A DNA stretch of 23,915 bases from positions 1 through 23,915 of the IMG/VR virus record IMGVR_UViG_3300044675_000795. One strand, written 5' to 3'. Position 1 is the stretch's first letter. Every line of letters starts with the position of its first letter. This stretch comes from a virus. Under the pieces are notes generated by a model. That model saw only the letters and a program-made list of their open reading frames with translations. It did not search any database and had not been told where the DNA came from. Both the position numbers and the translations under genes were made by a program. Of this stretch, positions 12,025 through 19,598 are shown one piece after another.

Positions 12025-12518
12025 AGAAATGCTTTCGCTGTAAGGAAGTTAAAGCGGAAGGCTTTTTCTTTCGGCATATGCAGACGGCAGATGGGTTGCA
12101 CAGTTGGTGCAAACAATGCTGTCAAGCAGGCAATGCGAAAGCGCGTGCAAAAAAAGACTCCACGATTGCAGGAAAGGGAATCACAATCTGGAGGAATGCT
12201 CGGAAAAGCGCAGAAAAGCGAAACCAAGAGTTTTCAATTACGCTTGCGGATATCATTCAATGTTGGAATCAACAGCAACAAATATGCGCCTACACAGGGC
12301 GCGAAATGACATTGATTGCCAAGCAATTAAACACGGTTTCAATTGAGCGTATTAACAGCAAAATTGGTTATACCCCGCAAAACACAATCTTGGTATGCCA
12401 AGCAGTTAACCGAATGAAATCTAATTTTGCGTATGAAGATTTTTACGAATTGTGCCGCGATGTCACAATGTTTTTAAGCGATGATGAATTGCAACTTGCT
12501 GTTGCGGGTGTTCAATGA
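12021..12518 (+). CDS. Free-standing HNH homing-type endonuclease
   Basis: The 165-residue protein begins MKKCFRCKEVKAEGFFFRHM with a C4-x2-C7 pair, and C30-x2-C33 in SWCKQCC, forming an N-terminal zinc knuckle. The HNH core is ICAYTGREMT followed by VSIERINSKIGYTPQN and TILVCQAVNRMKSN (about 106-134), where the usual D-R-I is replaced by E-R-I. Such enzymes nick or cut DNA and spread their own gene. The coding DNA is markedly AT-rich compared with both sides. The gene splits a small conserved gene near its start. It ends in ATGA overlap with the restored gene at 12515. Confidence 0.85.
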   Translation: MKKCFRCKEVKAEGFFFRHMQTADGLHSWCKQCCQAGNAKARAKKDSTIAGKGITIWRNARKSAEKRNQEFSITLADIIQCWNQQQQICAYTGREMTLIAKQLNTVSIERINSKIGYTPQNTILVCQAVNRMKSNFAYEDFYELCRDVTMFLSDDELQLAVAGVQ

Positions 12519-12676
12519 GCAAACCGGGTTTGTATGCTGCAATCCTAGCGAAGCAGGAGCGCATCAAGGCTGGGTCGGGTGAGCGTATGAAGCGTCCCGG
12601 TGAGCCGGGGCGACCGACTGCTGCTGACTTCAAGCAAGCCGCCAAGACCGCTAAACCAGAGAAAAAGGGTTACTGA
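12515..12676 (+). CDS. Small conserved phage protein with restored start (53 aa)
   Basis: ATG 12515 overlaps the HNH stop (ATGA). The product opens MSKPGLYAAILAKQERIKAG, then SGERMKRPGEPGRPTAADFK. This is a short basic protein of a type common in podovirus-like genomes between terminase and portal, with the signature KPG-x-Y/W-A-x-I-x-AK-x-x-RI-x-AGSGE-x-M. Its first residues are duplicated upstream of the HNH gene, so the start is secondary. The stop shares a base with the next start (TGATG). Function unknown, possibly a capsid-associated peptide. Confidence 0.8.
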   Translation: MSKPGLYAAILAKQERIKAGSGERMKRPGEPGRPTAADFKQAAKTAKPEKKGY

Positions 12677-12969
12677 TGAGCGCAGCGTGGCAGCGTAAGG
12701 AAGGCAAGAACCCGAAGGGCGGTTTGAACGCCAAGGGCCGCGCTTCCTACAAAGCCGAAACGGGCGGCACCCTCAAGCCCCCGGTGAAGGGCGGCGACAA
12801 TCCTCGCCGCGCATCGTTTCTCGCACGCATGGGCAACATGGCTGGGCCGATGGAGAAGAACGGCAAGCCGACACGCCTTGCCCTTGCGCTGCGTGCTTGG
12901 GGTGCGTCGAGCAAGGAAGATGCGAAGGCAAAGGCTAGAGCCATCTCTGCGCGAAACAAGAAGGACTGA
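12676..12969 (+). CDS. DUF6321-like basic phage protein (97 aa)
   Basis: The product starts MSAAWQRKEGKNPKGGLNAK, continues with GTLKPPVKGGDNPRRASFLA and RMGNMAGPMEKNGKPTRLAL, and ends in a helical basic tail (LRAWGASSKEDAKAKARAI). This pattern, W-x-RKEGKNP-x-GGLN and GPM-x-KNGKPTR-x-ALALRAWG, fits DUF6321-type proteins found in tailed phages between terminase and portal. It has no known activity. Its charge would suit DNA or internal virion binding, which is inference. Confidence 0.75.
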   Translation: MSAAWQRKEGKNPKGGLNAKGRASYKAETGGTLKPPVKGGDNPRRASFLARMGNMAGPMEKNGKPTRLALALRAWGASSKEDAKAKARAISARNKKD

Positions 12970-12972
12970 CAG

Positions 12973-15225
12973 ATGGACGAGACCGTTAGCCGAGAACTTG
13001 AGAAGTACCTGCGGGTCATCGGCACCTATGAAAACGAGTTTGCCAAGTGGCAGGCTCGGGTAAAGAAACTCGTCAAGCGTTACCGCGACGACACCAGAGG
13101 CTCGGGCGGCAACGAAACCGCCAAGTTCAACATCCTCTGGAGCAATGTCCAGACGCTCATCCCTGCCGTCTACGCCAAACTGCCGAAGGCTGATGTAAGC
13201 AGACGCTTCGGCGATAACGACCCCGTTGGGCGTGTCGCTGCACGATTGGTCGAACGCGCCATCGACTTTGAGATTGAGCATTACCCCGACTTCCGCTCGA
13301 CCATGAAATACGATGTCGAGGACAGGTTCCTCGGCGGTCGCGGCACGGCATGGGTGCGGTACGAGCCTCATGTCGCCCCTATTGGCGTAGAGGACGATGG
13401 CGTATCCATCACCTCTGCCATCGAACAGGGCGAGGGCGCACCGCCGCCGCTTGAAGAGATTGAGTACGAACGCGCCCCGGTCGATTATGTCCATTGGAAG
13501 GACTTTGGACACTCACAGGGCCGCACTTGGGAAGAGGTGGGGCAGGTATGGCGCTGGGTCTACATGACCCGTGAGGCGCTTGTAGAGCGTTTCGGCGAGG
13601 AAATGGCGCGTCAGATACCGACCGACCAAGGCCCGGAGACGCTCAACGCCTACCGCGACAGCAAGCGTCAGTACAACCTCGCCAAAATCTGCGAACTCTG
13701 GGACAAGGAGACGCTGAAGGTCTACTGGTTGTCGAAAGGTATGTCGCACTTCATTGATGTGCGTGACGACCCGCTTAACTTCGAGGGGTTCTTCCCCTGC
13801 CCGAAGCCGCTTTACGCCACGACGACCTCGGACAACCTTGTGCCTGTCCCCGATTTCGTGTTGTACCAAGACCAAGCGATGGAGTTGGACATCCTCTCTG
13901 ACCGCATCGATGGTCTGGTCAAGGCGCTGCGTGTGCGCGGCGTGTACGATGCCAGCCAACCGGCGTTGCAGCGTTTGATGACCGAGGGCGACAACAATGC
14001 CCTCATCCCGGTAGACAAGTGGGCGGCGTTTAGCGAGAAGGGCGGCTTAAAGGGCAGCGTTGACCTGCTGCCGCTCGACACCATCGCGCAGGCGCTCATC
14101 CAATGCTATCAGGCACGCGCTGACATCAAGGGTCAGATATACGAAATCACGGGCATCAGCGACATCATCCGTGGTCAATCTGCGGCCTCGGAGACGGCAA
14201 CGGCGCAGCAAATCAAGGGTCAGTACGCTGGCCTGCGTCTGCGGTCGATGCAGGAAGATGTGGCGCTCTTTGCAACCGAGGTCATCAGGCTCAAGGCGCA
14301 GGTGATGTGTATGCGGTACCAGCCGCAGACCATCCTCGCCTACTCTGCCGCAGAGCAGATGTCGGACGCTGACAAGGCGCTCATCCCGCAGGCGTTGCAA
14401 CTCATCCGCGACAAGCCGCTGCGTAACTTCCGCATCGACATCGCCGCTGACAGCCTCGTGCAGATTGATGAGGTGCAAGAGAAGCAGGACAGGCTCCAAT
14501 TCCTGCAAGCCTTCGGCGGCTTCTTGCAGCAGGCGCTGCCGGTCGGTCAAGCCTCGCCGGAACTTGTCCCGGTGATGATGGACTTGCTCAAGTACGGCGT
14601 GCAGGCGTTCAAGGCGGCGCGTCCGCTTGAGGGTACGATTGACGCTGCAACGGAGCAGTTGAAGCAGATGGCAGCGCAGCCCCGTGAGAACCCCGCCGCG
14701 CAACAGGCGCAGATGGAGGCACAGGCTGAACAGGCCAAGTCGCAGATGCTCATGCAGATTGAGCAGGCCAAGTTGCAGCAATCGGCGCAGGTCGAGGCGC
14801 TCAAGGCGCAGAATGACCAGCAACTAGAGCAGATGAAGCAGCAGTTTGAGGCGCAACTTGCACAGCAGAAAATCGCCGCAGAGCAACAGATGGCGAAGTA
14901 CAAAGCCGACTTGGACGCTGCCACAAAGGTCATGGTCGCCCGTATCTCGGCTAACCCCGGCCTCGACATCCCCGCTCTGGAGCAGCAGCAAGCCGTCACC
15001 GAGCGCGTCATGCAAGACATGGGCGGCGAGGTGAGGCAGGCGATGCAGAACCTCGTGGCGCTCTACGGTCAGATGGCATCGTCCAACGACGAAAACATGA
15101 AGGGCGTGCGTACTGCCCTTGCTACGCTGACTGCCCCCAAGCGCATCGTGCGCGGCCCTGACGGGCGTGCGGTGGGCGTGGAGGCGGTGCAGCAAGCCCT
15201 TGAACTGGAGCCGCGACTGCAATGA
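12973..15225 (+). CDS. Portal protein (P22-like)
   Basis: The 750-residue protein is large, as in the P22 portal group. Early segments include ETAKFNILWSNVQTLIPAVY and AKLPKADVSRRF (from about 48), then the conserved WVRYEP and SDIIRGQSAASETATAQQIK near 400. The last third (about 550-660) is a Gln/Ala/Glu-rich coiled coil (EQAKSQMLMQIEQAK...), corresponding to a barrel-like end reaching into the capsid. Family role: dodecameric ring through which DNA enters and leaves, and assembly point for head and tail. The stop is overlapped by the next ATG. Confidence 0.93.
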   Translation: MDETVSRELEKYLRVIGTYENEFAKWQARVKKLVKRYRDDTRGSGGNETAKFNILWSNVQTLIPAVYAKLPKADVSRRFGDNDPVGRVAARLVERAIDFEIEHYPDFRSTMKYDVEDRFLGGRGTAWVRYEPHVAPIGVEDDGVSITSAIEQGEGAPPPLEEIEYERAPVDYVHWKDFGHSQGRTWEEVGQVWRWVYMTREALVERFGEEMARQIPTDQGPETLNAYRDSKRQYNLAKICELWDKETLKVYWLSKGMSHFIDVRDDPLNFEGFFPCPKPLYATTTSDNLVPVPDFVLYQDQAMELDILSDRIDGLVKALRVRGVYDASQPALQRLMTEGDNNALIPVDKWAAFSEKGGLKGSVDLLPLDTIAQALIQCYQARADIKGQIYEITGISDIIRGQSAASETATAQQIKGQYAGLRLRSMQEDVALFATEVIRLKAQVMCMRYQPQTILAYSAAEQMSDADKALIPQALQLIRDKPLRNFRIDIAADSLVQIDEVQEKQDRLQFLQAFGGFLQQALPVGQASPELVPVMMDLLKYGVQAFKAARPLEGTIDAATEQLKQMAAQPRENPAAQQAQMEAQAEQAKSQMLMQIEQAKLQQSAQVEALKAQNDQQLEQMKQQFEAQLAQQKIAAEQQMAKYKADLDAATKVMVARISANPGLDIPALEQQQAVTERVMQDMGGEVRQAMQNLVALYGQMASSNDENMKGVRTALATLTAPKRIVRGPDGRAVGVEAVQQALELEPRLQ

Positions 15226-15407
15226 TTACGACGACCAAAGGCATGATGGATGAAGCCCTGCTGGATAAGCGCGAGGGCGAGGTCGATAACGACCACGAAC
15301 ACACCCGATGGGTGGAATATTGGCATGAGGGCGAGTTGGTGCATCGGTCTGTCCATGTCCACCTTAAGGAAGCCCCGCCCCTCTTTGGCGAATTGGAGAA
15401 ATTCTGA
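15222..15407 (+). CDS. Small His/Glu-rich protein (61 aa), unknown
   Basis: It is coupled on both sides (ATGA with the portal, TGATGG with the next gene). The protein starts MITTTKGMMDEALLDKREGE and has WVEYWHEGELVHRSVHVHLK, a short beta hairpin rich in His and Glu. No family is recognised. Its place in the head module suggests an accessory assembly role; nothing firmer can be said. Confidence 0.65.
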   Translation: MITTTKGMMDEALLDKREGEVDNDHEHTRWVEYWHEGELVHRSVHVHLKEAPPLFGELEKF

Positions 15408-15862
15408 TGGCTAACACGCAGGCAATGTGTACCTCGTTCAAGGTTGAAATCCTCGGCGGCGTACACGCCATCGGCACCCCGCCTACCCGTGGCTCGACCG
15501 CGAAGGACACCTTCAAGGCTGCGCTCTACGAGGCCACGGCTACCGTTAACGCTGCCACGACCGCCTATAACGCCTCTGGAGAGGTTTCGGGCGCGGGGTA
15601 TAGCGCAGGCGGCATCACCGTTTCCAACGCCACAGCGCCCACCTCAACGGGAACCACGGCGTATTGGACACCCTCTGCCTCGCTGACCTATACCGGGGTG
15701 ACCCTGACCACGGCGTTTGACGCTGTGTTGATGTACAACAGCACGCAGGCCGACAAAGCGGTAGCGGTCTACACCTTCGGGTCGCAGACGGTAACGGCGG
15801 GTAACTTCATCCTGACCATGCCGACCAACGATGCGTCAACCGCGCTTCTGCGGATTGCGTGA
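15407..15862 (+). CDS. Virion-type protein, Thr/Ala-rich (151 aa)
   Basis: GGAGAAATTCTG precedes ATG 15407. The protein starts MANTQAMCTSFKVEILGGVH, then DTFKAALYEATATVNAATTA, and later WTPSASLTYTGVTLTTAFDA. It is Thr/Ala/Gly-rich, predicted mostly beta. The pattern TSFK-x-E-x-L-x-G-x-H is seen in small unnamed structural proteins of podovirus-like phages. Probable capsid or head-tail accessory protein; exact role unknown. Confidence 0.7.
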   Translation: MANTQAMCTSFKVEILGGVHAIGTPPTRGSTAKDTFKAALYEATATVNAATTAYNASGEVSGAGYSAGGITVSNATAPTSTGTTAYWTPSASLTYTGVTLTTAFDAVLMYNSTQADKAVAVYTFGSQTVTAGNFILTMPTNDASTALLRIA

Positions 15863-15868
15863 TGAGTC

Positions 15869-16513
15869 GTGGCAAAAGGGCCGTGGAATACAGGTACATG
15901 GGATGACGCGCAATGGGACAGCCTCCCGGTCACCAGCGTCACCGGAACAGGCGGCGTCGGTAGCCTCGGCACCCAGCAAAGCGTCACGCTCACGGGCAAC
16001 GCTGCAACGGGTGCGACGGGAAGCGTCGGAGCAAGCCTTGAGACGGGCCTTACGGGTGTCAGCGCCGTTGGAGTCGTTGGAGATGAAACCGATTCGGTCG
16101 AGGTTGCCCTTTCCGGTGTGGGAGCATCTGGTCAAACAGGTGTTGTTAACCTTCAAGGAGAGGTTGCACTTGCCGGTGTGGAAGCGACCGGAGCAACCGG
16201 CACCCTCACCGCCTCCATCCAGCCCATCATCGTCATCGGCGATTCCCACGAAGGCGATAAAAAGCGCAAGAAGCATTGGGAAGAAGAGCAAGAAAAACGC
16301 GAGAAGCGCAAGCAAGAGTTAATCTCGGTTTACGAGCAACTGCTTGAGGCACGCCCAGAGATTGCCGAAACGATTGTAGAGCCGCATATAACTGTTAACA
16401 TCGCACAACCAACAATTAACTGGGACTCCCTGTTAACTGACATTGATAGGGTTGAGCGATTGATGCGAGAGCATCAGGAAATGGACGACGAAGAAGTATT
16501 GTTGCTGCTATGA
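15869..16513 (+). CDS. Repeat-containing virion protein (214 aa)
   Basis: The start is GTG 15869 (no good ATG in frame; ribosome binding site weak). Residues 3-20 read KGPWNTGTWDDAQWDSLP, typical of phage structural proteins. Residues 21-120 are five 20-residue repeats of the form (L/V)T(G/S)V-x-A-T-G-x-x-G. Residues 125-150 are a highly charged helix (KKRKKHWEEEQEKREKRKQE), followed by an acidic helical C-terminus ending EEVLLLL. A beta-repeat shaft joined to a helical end is plausible. Exact role unknown. Confidence 0.7.
   Translation: MAKGPWNTGTWDDAQWDSLPVTSVTGTGGVGSLGTQQSVTLTGNAATGATGSVGASLETGLTGVSAVGVVGDETDSVEVALSGVGASGQTGVVNLQGEVALAGVEATGATGTLTASIQPIIVIGDSHEGDKKRKKHWEEEQEKREKRKQELISVYEQLLEARPEIAETIVEPHITVNIAQPTINWDSLLTDIDRVERLMREHQEMDDEEVLLLL
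15929..16228 (+). repeat. Five 60-bp coding repeats
   Basis: In the 15869 protein the leading residue of each unit falls at 21, 41, 61, 81 and 101, exactly 20 apart. Conserved positions are (L/V/A)-(T/S/A)-G-V-x-A-(T/V/S)-G-x-x-G. DNA copies have diverged, so protein-level selection keeps the unit. Confidence 0.8.
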
Positions 16514-16857
16514 AACGAACTTATGTAATGGTTGATGGTGAGTTTGTCGAGCGCAAGCGTGACGCAAGCGGTCGGCATCACTACATCATGCCGGACATTG
16601 CGCCGTACAAGTCGATGATTGACGGGCGCATGATTACCTCCCGTTCGCAGCATCGTCTGCACCTCAAGGCTCACGGCTGCGTCGAGGTTGGCAACGAAGA
16701 CCCGACAAAGTTCGTCAGCAAGCAAAAACCCAAGAACAATCGAGTGGATGTGCTGCGTCACCAGTTGTCCAGCATGACCCACTCGGATGCCAACAAGTTG
16801 TTGTCGCGGTTGCGCGATGAAATCCGATTTACCCACGACCCCCACAGGAGACGGTAA
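16510..16857 (+). CDS. Conserved phage head-module protein (115 aa), unknown
   Basis: ATGA overlap with the previous gene. The key segment is YIMPDIAPYKSMIDGRMITS followed by RSQHRLHLKAHGCVEVGNED. Short proteins with MPDI-x-PY-x-S-x-x-DG-x-x-I-x-SRS-x-HR-x-HL-x-x-HGC-x-EVGNE often lie just before the scaffold gene in podovirus-like genomes. The C-terminus is basic (THDPHRRR). No catalytic site is known for the group. Overlap with the next start supports coupled expression. Confidence 0.78.
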   Translation: MKRTYVMVDGEFVERKRDASGRHHYIMPDIAPYKSMIDGRMITSRSQHRLHLKAHGCVEVGNEDPTKFVSKQKPKNNRVDVLRHQLSSMTHSDANKLLSRLRDEIRFTHDPHRRR

Positions 16858-17813
16858 TGGAACAGGCCCCACAGGCAGAGACGCTCGACCGCAAGGAGTT
16901 GCTTGAACAGCAGTTTGAGCAGAGCGAGGAAACCCCTTCACAGGGGCGGGACGAGCAAGGCCGCTTTGCGGAGGTTCAAGAGCAACCCGCAGAAGCCGCC
17001 GAAGAACCCCTGTGGCGCAAGCCGCCTGCCTCGTGGAAGAAGGAATATCACGAGCATTGGGCAAAGGCTGACCCCAAGATTCAAGAATACGCTTGGCAAC
17101 GCGAAGAACAGATGAAGCGCGGCGTAGAGCCGTTGCTCTCGAAGGCGCAGTTTGCCGATGCGATGAATCAGGCGCTGGAGCCGTACCTGCCGACCATTCA
17201 AGGGCTGGGCTTGAAGCCGGAGCAGGCGGTTGCCGCTCTCGCGCAGGCCGATTACACGCTGCGTAATAGCCCCCCGGCGCAGAAGATGCAGTACCTGACG
17301 CAATTGGCTGCGTCCTACGGCATCAACCTTAACCAAGTCATGCAGGGTGGTCAGCAGACCGCCCAACCCTCCATCGACCCGATGGTGTATCAGTTGCAAA
17401 ACGAACTGAACACCGTCCGTGGCGAGGTCATGGGGTGGAAGCAACAGCAGGAGATGGCTGAAAACCAGACCCTGCTAAACGAAATCAACAATTTCTCGAT
17501 GACGGCTGAACACTTTGAGGAAGCGCGTCCGACGATGATTCAGTTGCTCCAATCTGGGGTGGCTGAAACGCTGGACGATGCTTACGAAAAGGCAATTAGG
17601 CTTGATTCGGATTTGTTTGACAAAGTGCAATCGGCCCGACAGGCAGAGGTTTCACAGCGTCAGGCAACAGAGAAGAACCGTGCGGTGAAAATTGCACGGG
17701 CTGCTGCGGTCAGCGTCAGAGGTTCCACACCCGGAACTAACACGGCTCCCAAAGCGCATAGTCGCCGCGCAATGCTGGAGGAAGCGTTTGATGAATCCAG
17801 TTCGCGGTTGTAA
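16857..17813 (+). CDS. Scaffolding-like protein
   Basis: Directly upstream of the capsid gene. The 318-residue product has an acidic, disordered N-terminus (about 1-55), a WRKPPASWKKEYHEHWAKAD segment near 57-76, a long helical centre with PYLPTIQGLGLKPEQAVAAL, a coiled-coil-like part and a basic C-terminal tail (KNRAVKIARAAAVSVRG... SRRAMLEEAF). Acidic start, helical body and basic end are typical of scaffolds, which bind coat protein through the basic tail. Sequence family recognition is partial; position supports the call. Confidence 0.8.
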   Translation: MEQAPQAETLDRKELLEQQFEQSEETPSQGRDEQGRFAEVQEQPAEAAEEPLWRKPPASWKKEYHEHWAKADPKIQEYAWQREEQMKRGVEPLLSKAQFADAMNQALEPYLPTIQGLGLKPEQAVAALAQADYTLRNSPPAQKMQYLTQLAASYGINLNQVMQGGQQTAQPSIDPMVYQLQNELNTVRGEVMGWKQQQEMAENQTLLNEINNFSMTAEHFEEARPTMIQLLQSGVAETLDDAYEKAIRLDSDLFDKVQSARQAEVSQRQATEKNRAVKIARAAAVSVRGSTPGTNTAPKAHSRRAMLEEAFDESSSRL

Positions 17814-17836
17814 CCAACTGATATAGGAGCATTGAA

Positions 17837-19099
17837 ATGGCTTATGCCAATTCCAGTATCAGCGACATTATCGCTACTAACATTCAGAGCCGTAGCGGTG
17901 AACTCGCTGACAACGTGACGAACAACAACGCGTTGCTTCGTCGTCTGAAGGAGCGCGGGAACGTCAAGACGTTCTCGGGCGGTAACGTGATTTTGCAAGA
18001 AATCATGTACAACGACACCACCACGAACAACACCAATTCGTACTCCGGGTACGAGGTGCTGAACGTCGGTCAGAACTCGCCCATCTCTGCGGCGCAGTTC
18101 AGCATCACGCAGTACGCGTCTGCTGTGTCCATCTCGGGTCTGGAGATGATTCAGAACTCGGGTAAGGAAGCCATCATCGACCTGCTCGACGGTCGTATGG
18201 AGGTTGCCGAGGCGCAACTGGCGAACCGCATCAGCGGTGACCTGTACGGTGACGGAACCGGCAACGCGGGTAAGAACCTCACGGGTCTTGCTGCCGCTGT
18301 GCCGGATAGCCCGTCCACCGGCACTTATGGCGGCATCAACCGTCAGGTGTGGTCGTTCTGGCGTTCGGTGGCCTTCTCGGCGACTGGCGACGGCACGGGC
18401 GCTGTGACCAGCAGCAACATCCAAGGTTACATGGATGCGGTTGCGGTGCAGTTGATTCGCGGTACCGACAAGCCTGACCTCATCGTTGCCGACAACAACT
18501 ACTACAAGTTCTACTTGCAGTCGTTGCAGGCTATCCAGCGCATCACGGACTCCGGTTCGGGCATGGCTGGCGCTGGCTTCGCCTCGCTGAAGTATTTCGG
18601 CGCTGGCATGGCTTCGGATGTGGTGCTTGATGGTGGTATTGGTTCGTCGTCGTATAACGGCGGCGTGGGTAATGCCAACCACATGTGGTTCCTCAACACC
18701 AAGTACCTGATGTTCCGCCCCCACAAGGACAGAAACTTTGTCCCGATTGGCGGCGACCGTCAGGCTGTCAACCAAGACGCTAAACCTACGATTCACTAAT
18801 GGCGTCTATAAACCCTCTCTGATTGACTTGGAAACCCGGAAGCGGGCAACAGGGGCCAAGCGAAAGCAGGCTGAACGACTAAGTGAGAGGGGACAAGCGA
18901 AAAAGGCTTGTCATGCGATAGTCTGAACTGCGGTATAACCAAAGAAGCCGCAGAGGGTGACCCGAAGAGGTTGCCCCGCCATCCGAAAGGGTGGTCAGTA
19001 GCCGAAAGGCGAAGTAACAGAATGATTGTGAAACTGATTGGCTGGGCGGGTAACCTTACCTCGTCCGGCCCGCAGTTCTGCGGCGTGTTGATTAACTGA
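17837..19099 (+). CDS. Major capsid protein, split by a group I intron
   Basis: Exon 1 is 17837-18781 and exon 2 is 19025-19099; joined they encode 339 residues. ATG 17837 has GGAG upstream. The protein starts MAYANSSISDIIATNIQSRS and has capsid-like segments RSGELADNVTNNNALLRRLK, AVSISGLEMIQNSGKEAIID and RDRNFVPIGGDRQ-type end. Exon 1 ends GDRQAVNQDA and exon 2 begins IVKLIGWAGNLTSS; together they give the conserved NQDA-x-VKLIGWAGNL capsid terminus. Without splicing, translation would read KPTIH and stop, losing 24 residues. Capsid family assigned by position after scaffold, size and this pattern. Confidence 0.88.
18782..19024 (+). ncRNA. Group I self-splicing intron (243 nt) in the capsid gene
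   Basis: Pairings visible: P1 exon GACGCT (18776-18781) with guide GGCGTC (18801-18806), ending in U-G at the splice site. P3 CCCTCTC (18813-18819) with GAGAGGG (18885-18891). P4 CTTGG (18827-18831) with CCAAG (18856-18860). P5 CCCG-GAAG-CGGG (18835-18846). P6 near GCGAAAGC (18860-18867). P7 GACTA (18877-18881) with TAGTC (18919-18923). P8 GACAAGC/GCTTGTC (18892-18912). P9 CTGCGG/CCGCAG (18928-18953). Later GAAA-capped hairpins CCATCC/GGGTGG and GCC/GGC follow. The last intron base is G (19024). TAAT before the guide can pair with ATTG of exon 2 (P10). No ORF lies inside. In-frame TAA in the P1 loop. Confidence 0.9.
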
Positions 19100-19113
19100 T
19101 AGGGGATACGAAA

Positions 19114-19596
19114 ATGACTGTTATTGTTAACGGGTTTGCGTACCCTGCTCTCGGTAATACCGACTCGACCGCTGCCATTAATCCCGGCACGGTCGTGACG
19201 CTCGATGATGGTGGTTTGGCGGTGTATGTGCAGGCGGCTTCGGCCATCTCGCAGTACAACGCTGTCTGCATCCCTGCAACCAATGTCGTAACCAACGCGA
19301 CGACGGCGCGTGTTGCTGATACCAAGCGTATCGGCTTCGCGCAGGTGTCGATTGCGTCCGGCTACTACGGCTGGGTGCAGTTGGGCGGCAAGGTGCGGGT
19401 GAATGTGTCGGCTTCCTGCCTCCCGGCGGTTGCCCTCTACACCACCAGCACCGAAGGCCGGTTGGATGATGCCACCGTGTCGGGCGCTCTGGTCGCTGGC
19501 GTGGTCACGGAAGTGACCGCCTCGGCTACCTCGGCTATGACTGCGGTTGCAGCGTTCACCATGGTTATCCCGGTTCCGTCTAACGCTACCCCGTAA
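19114..19596 (+). CDS. Capsid decoration-like protein (160 aa)
   Basis: GATAGGGGATACGAAA precedes ATG 19114. The protein, starting MTVIVNGFAYPALGNTDSTA, is Val/Ala/Thr-rich and beta-predicted, with AVYVQAASAISQYNAVCIP, then GFAQVSIASGYYGWVQLGGK and VRVNVSASCLPAVALYTTST. These look like head decoration or cement proteins (DUF2190-like), which often follow the capsid gene. No signal peptide or membrane segment is present. Decoration role is inferred from position and composition. Confidence 0.7.
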   Translation: MTVIVNGFAYPALGNTDSTAAINPGTVVTLDDGGLAVYVQAASAISQYNAVCIPATNVVTNATTARVADTKRIGFAQVSIASGYYGWVQLGGKVRVNVSASCLPAVALYTTSTEGRLDDATVSGALVAGVVTEVTASATSAMTAVAAFTMVIPVPSNATP

Positions 19597-19598
19597 CC

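Noticed and set aside
12670-13512. Minus-strand 280-codon frame over the DUF6321 and portal start
   Set aside because: Opposite-strand shadow; the plus-strand genes are clearly real.
14047-14823. Long Leu/Arg-rich minus-strand frame inside the portal gene
   Set aside because: Shadow of the Gln/Glu-rich portal coding strand, with no start signal or protein-like features.
15862-15906. 14-codon ORF starting ATGAGTCGTGGC just before the repeat protein
   Set aside because: It overlaps the GTG start of the larger gene in another frame, with no motif; probably chance.
17660-18796. A 378-codon open frame on the minus strand opposite the capsid gene
   Set aside because: It mirrors codon bias of the capsid gene, has a low-complexity Arg/Val-rich product, no ribosome binding site of note and no recognisable motif.
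18776-19030. Sequencing error or frameshift as the cause of the capsid break
   Set aside because: The gap is 243 nt of structured sequence with a matching P1 guide and terminal G; a simple indel cannot produce this.
18908-19099. A separate 63-codon gene after the capsid gene
   Set aside because: Its last 24 codons are capsid exon 2, and the earlier part is intron RNA structure (P8, P9 and later hairpins).
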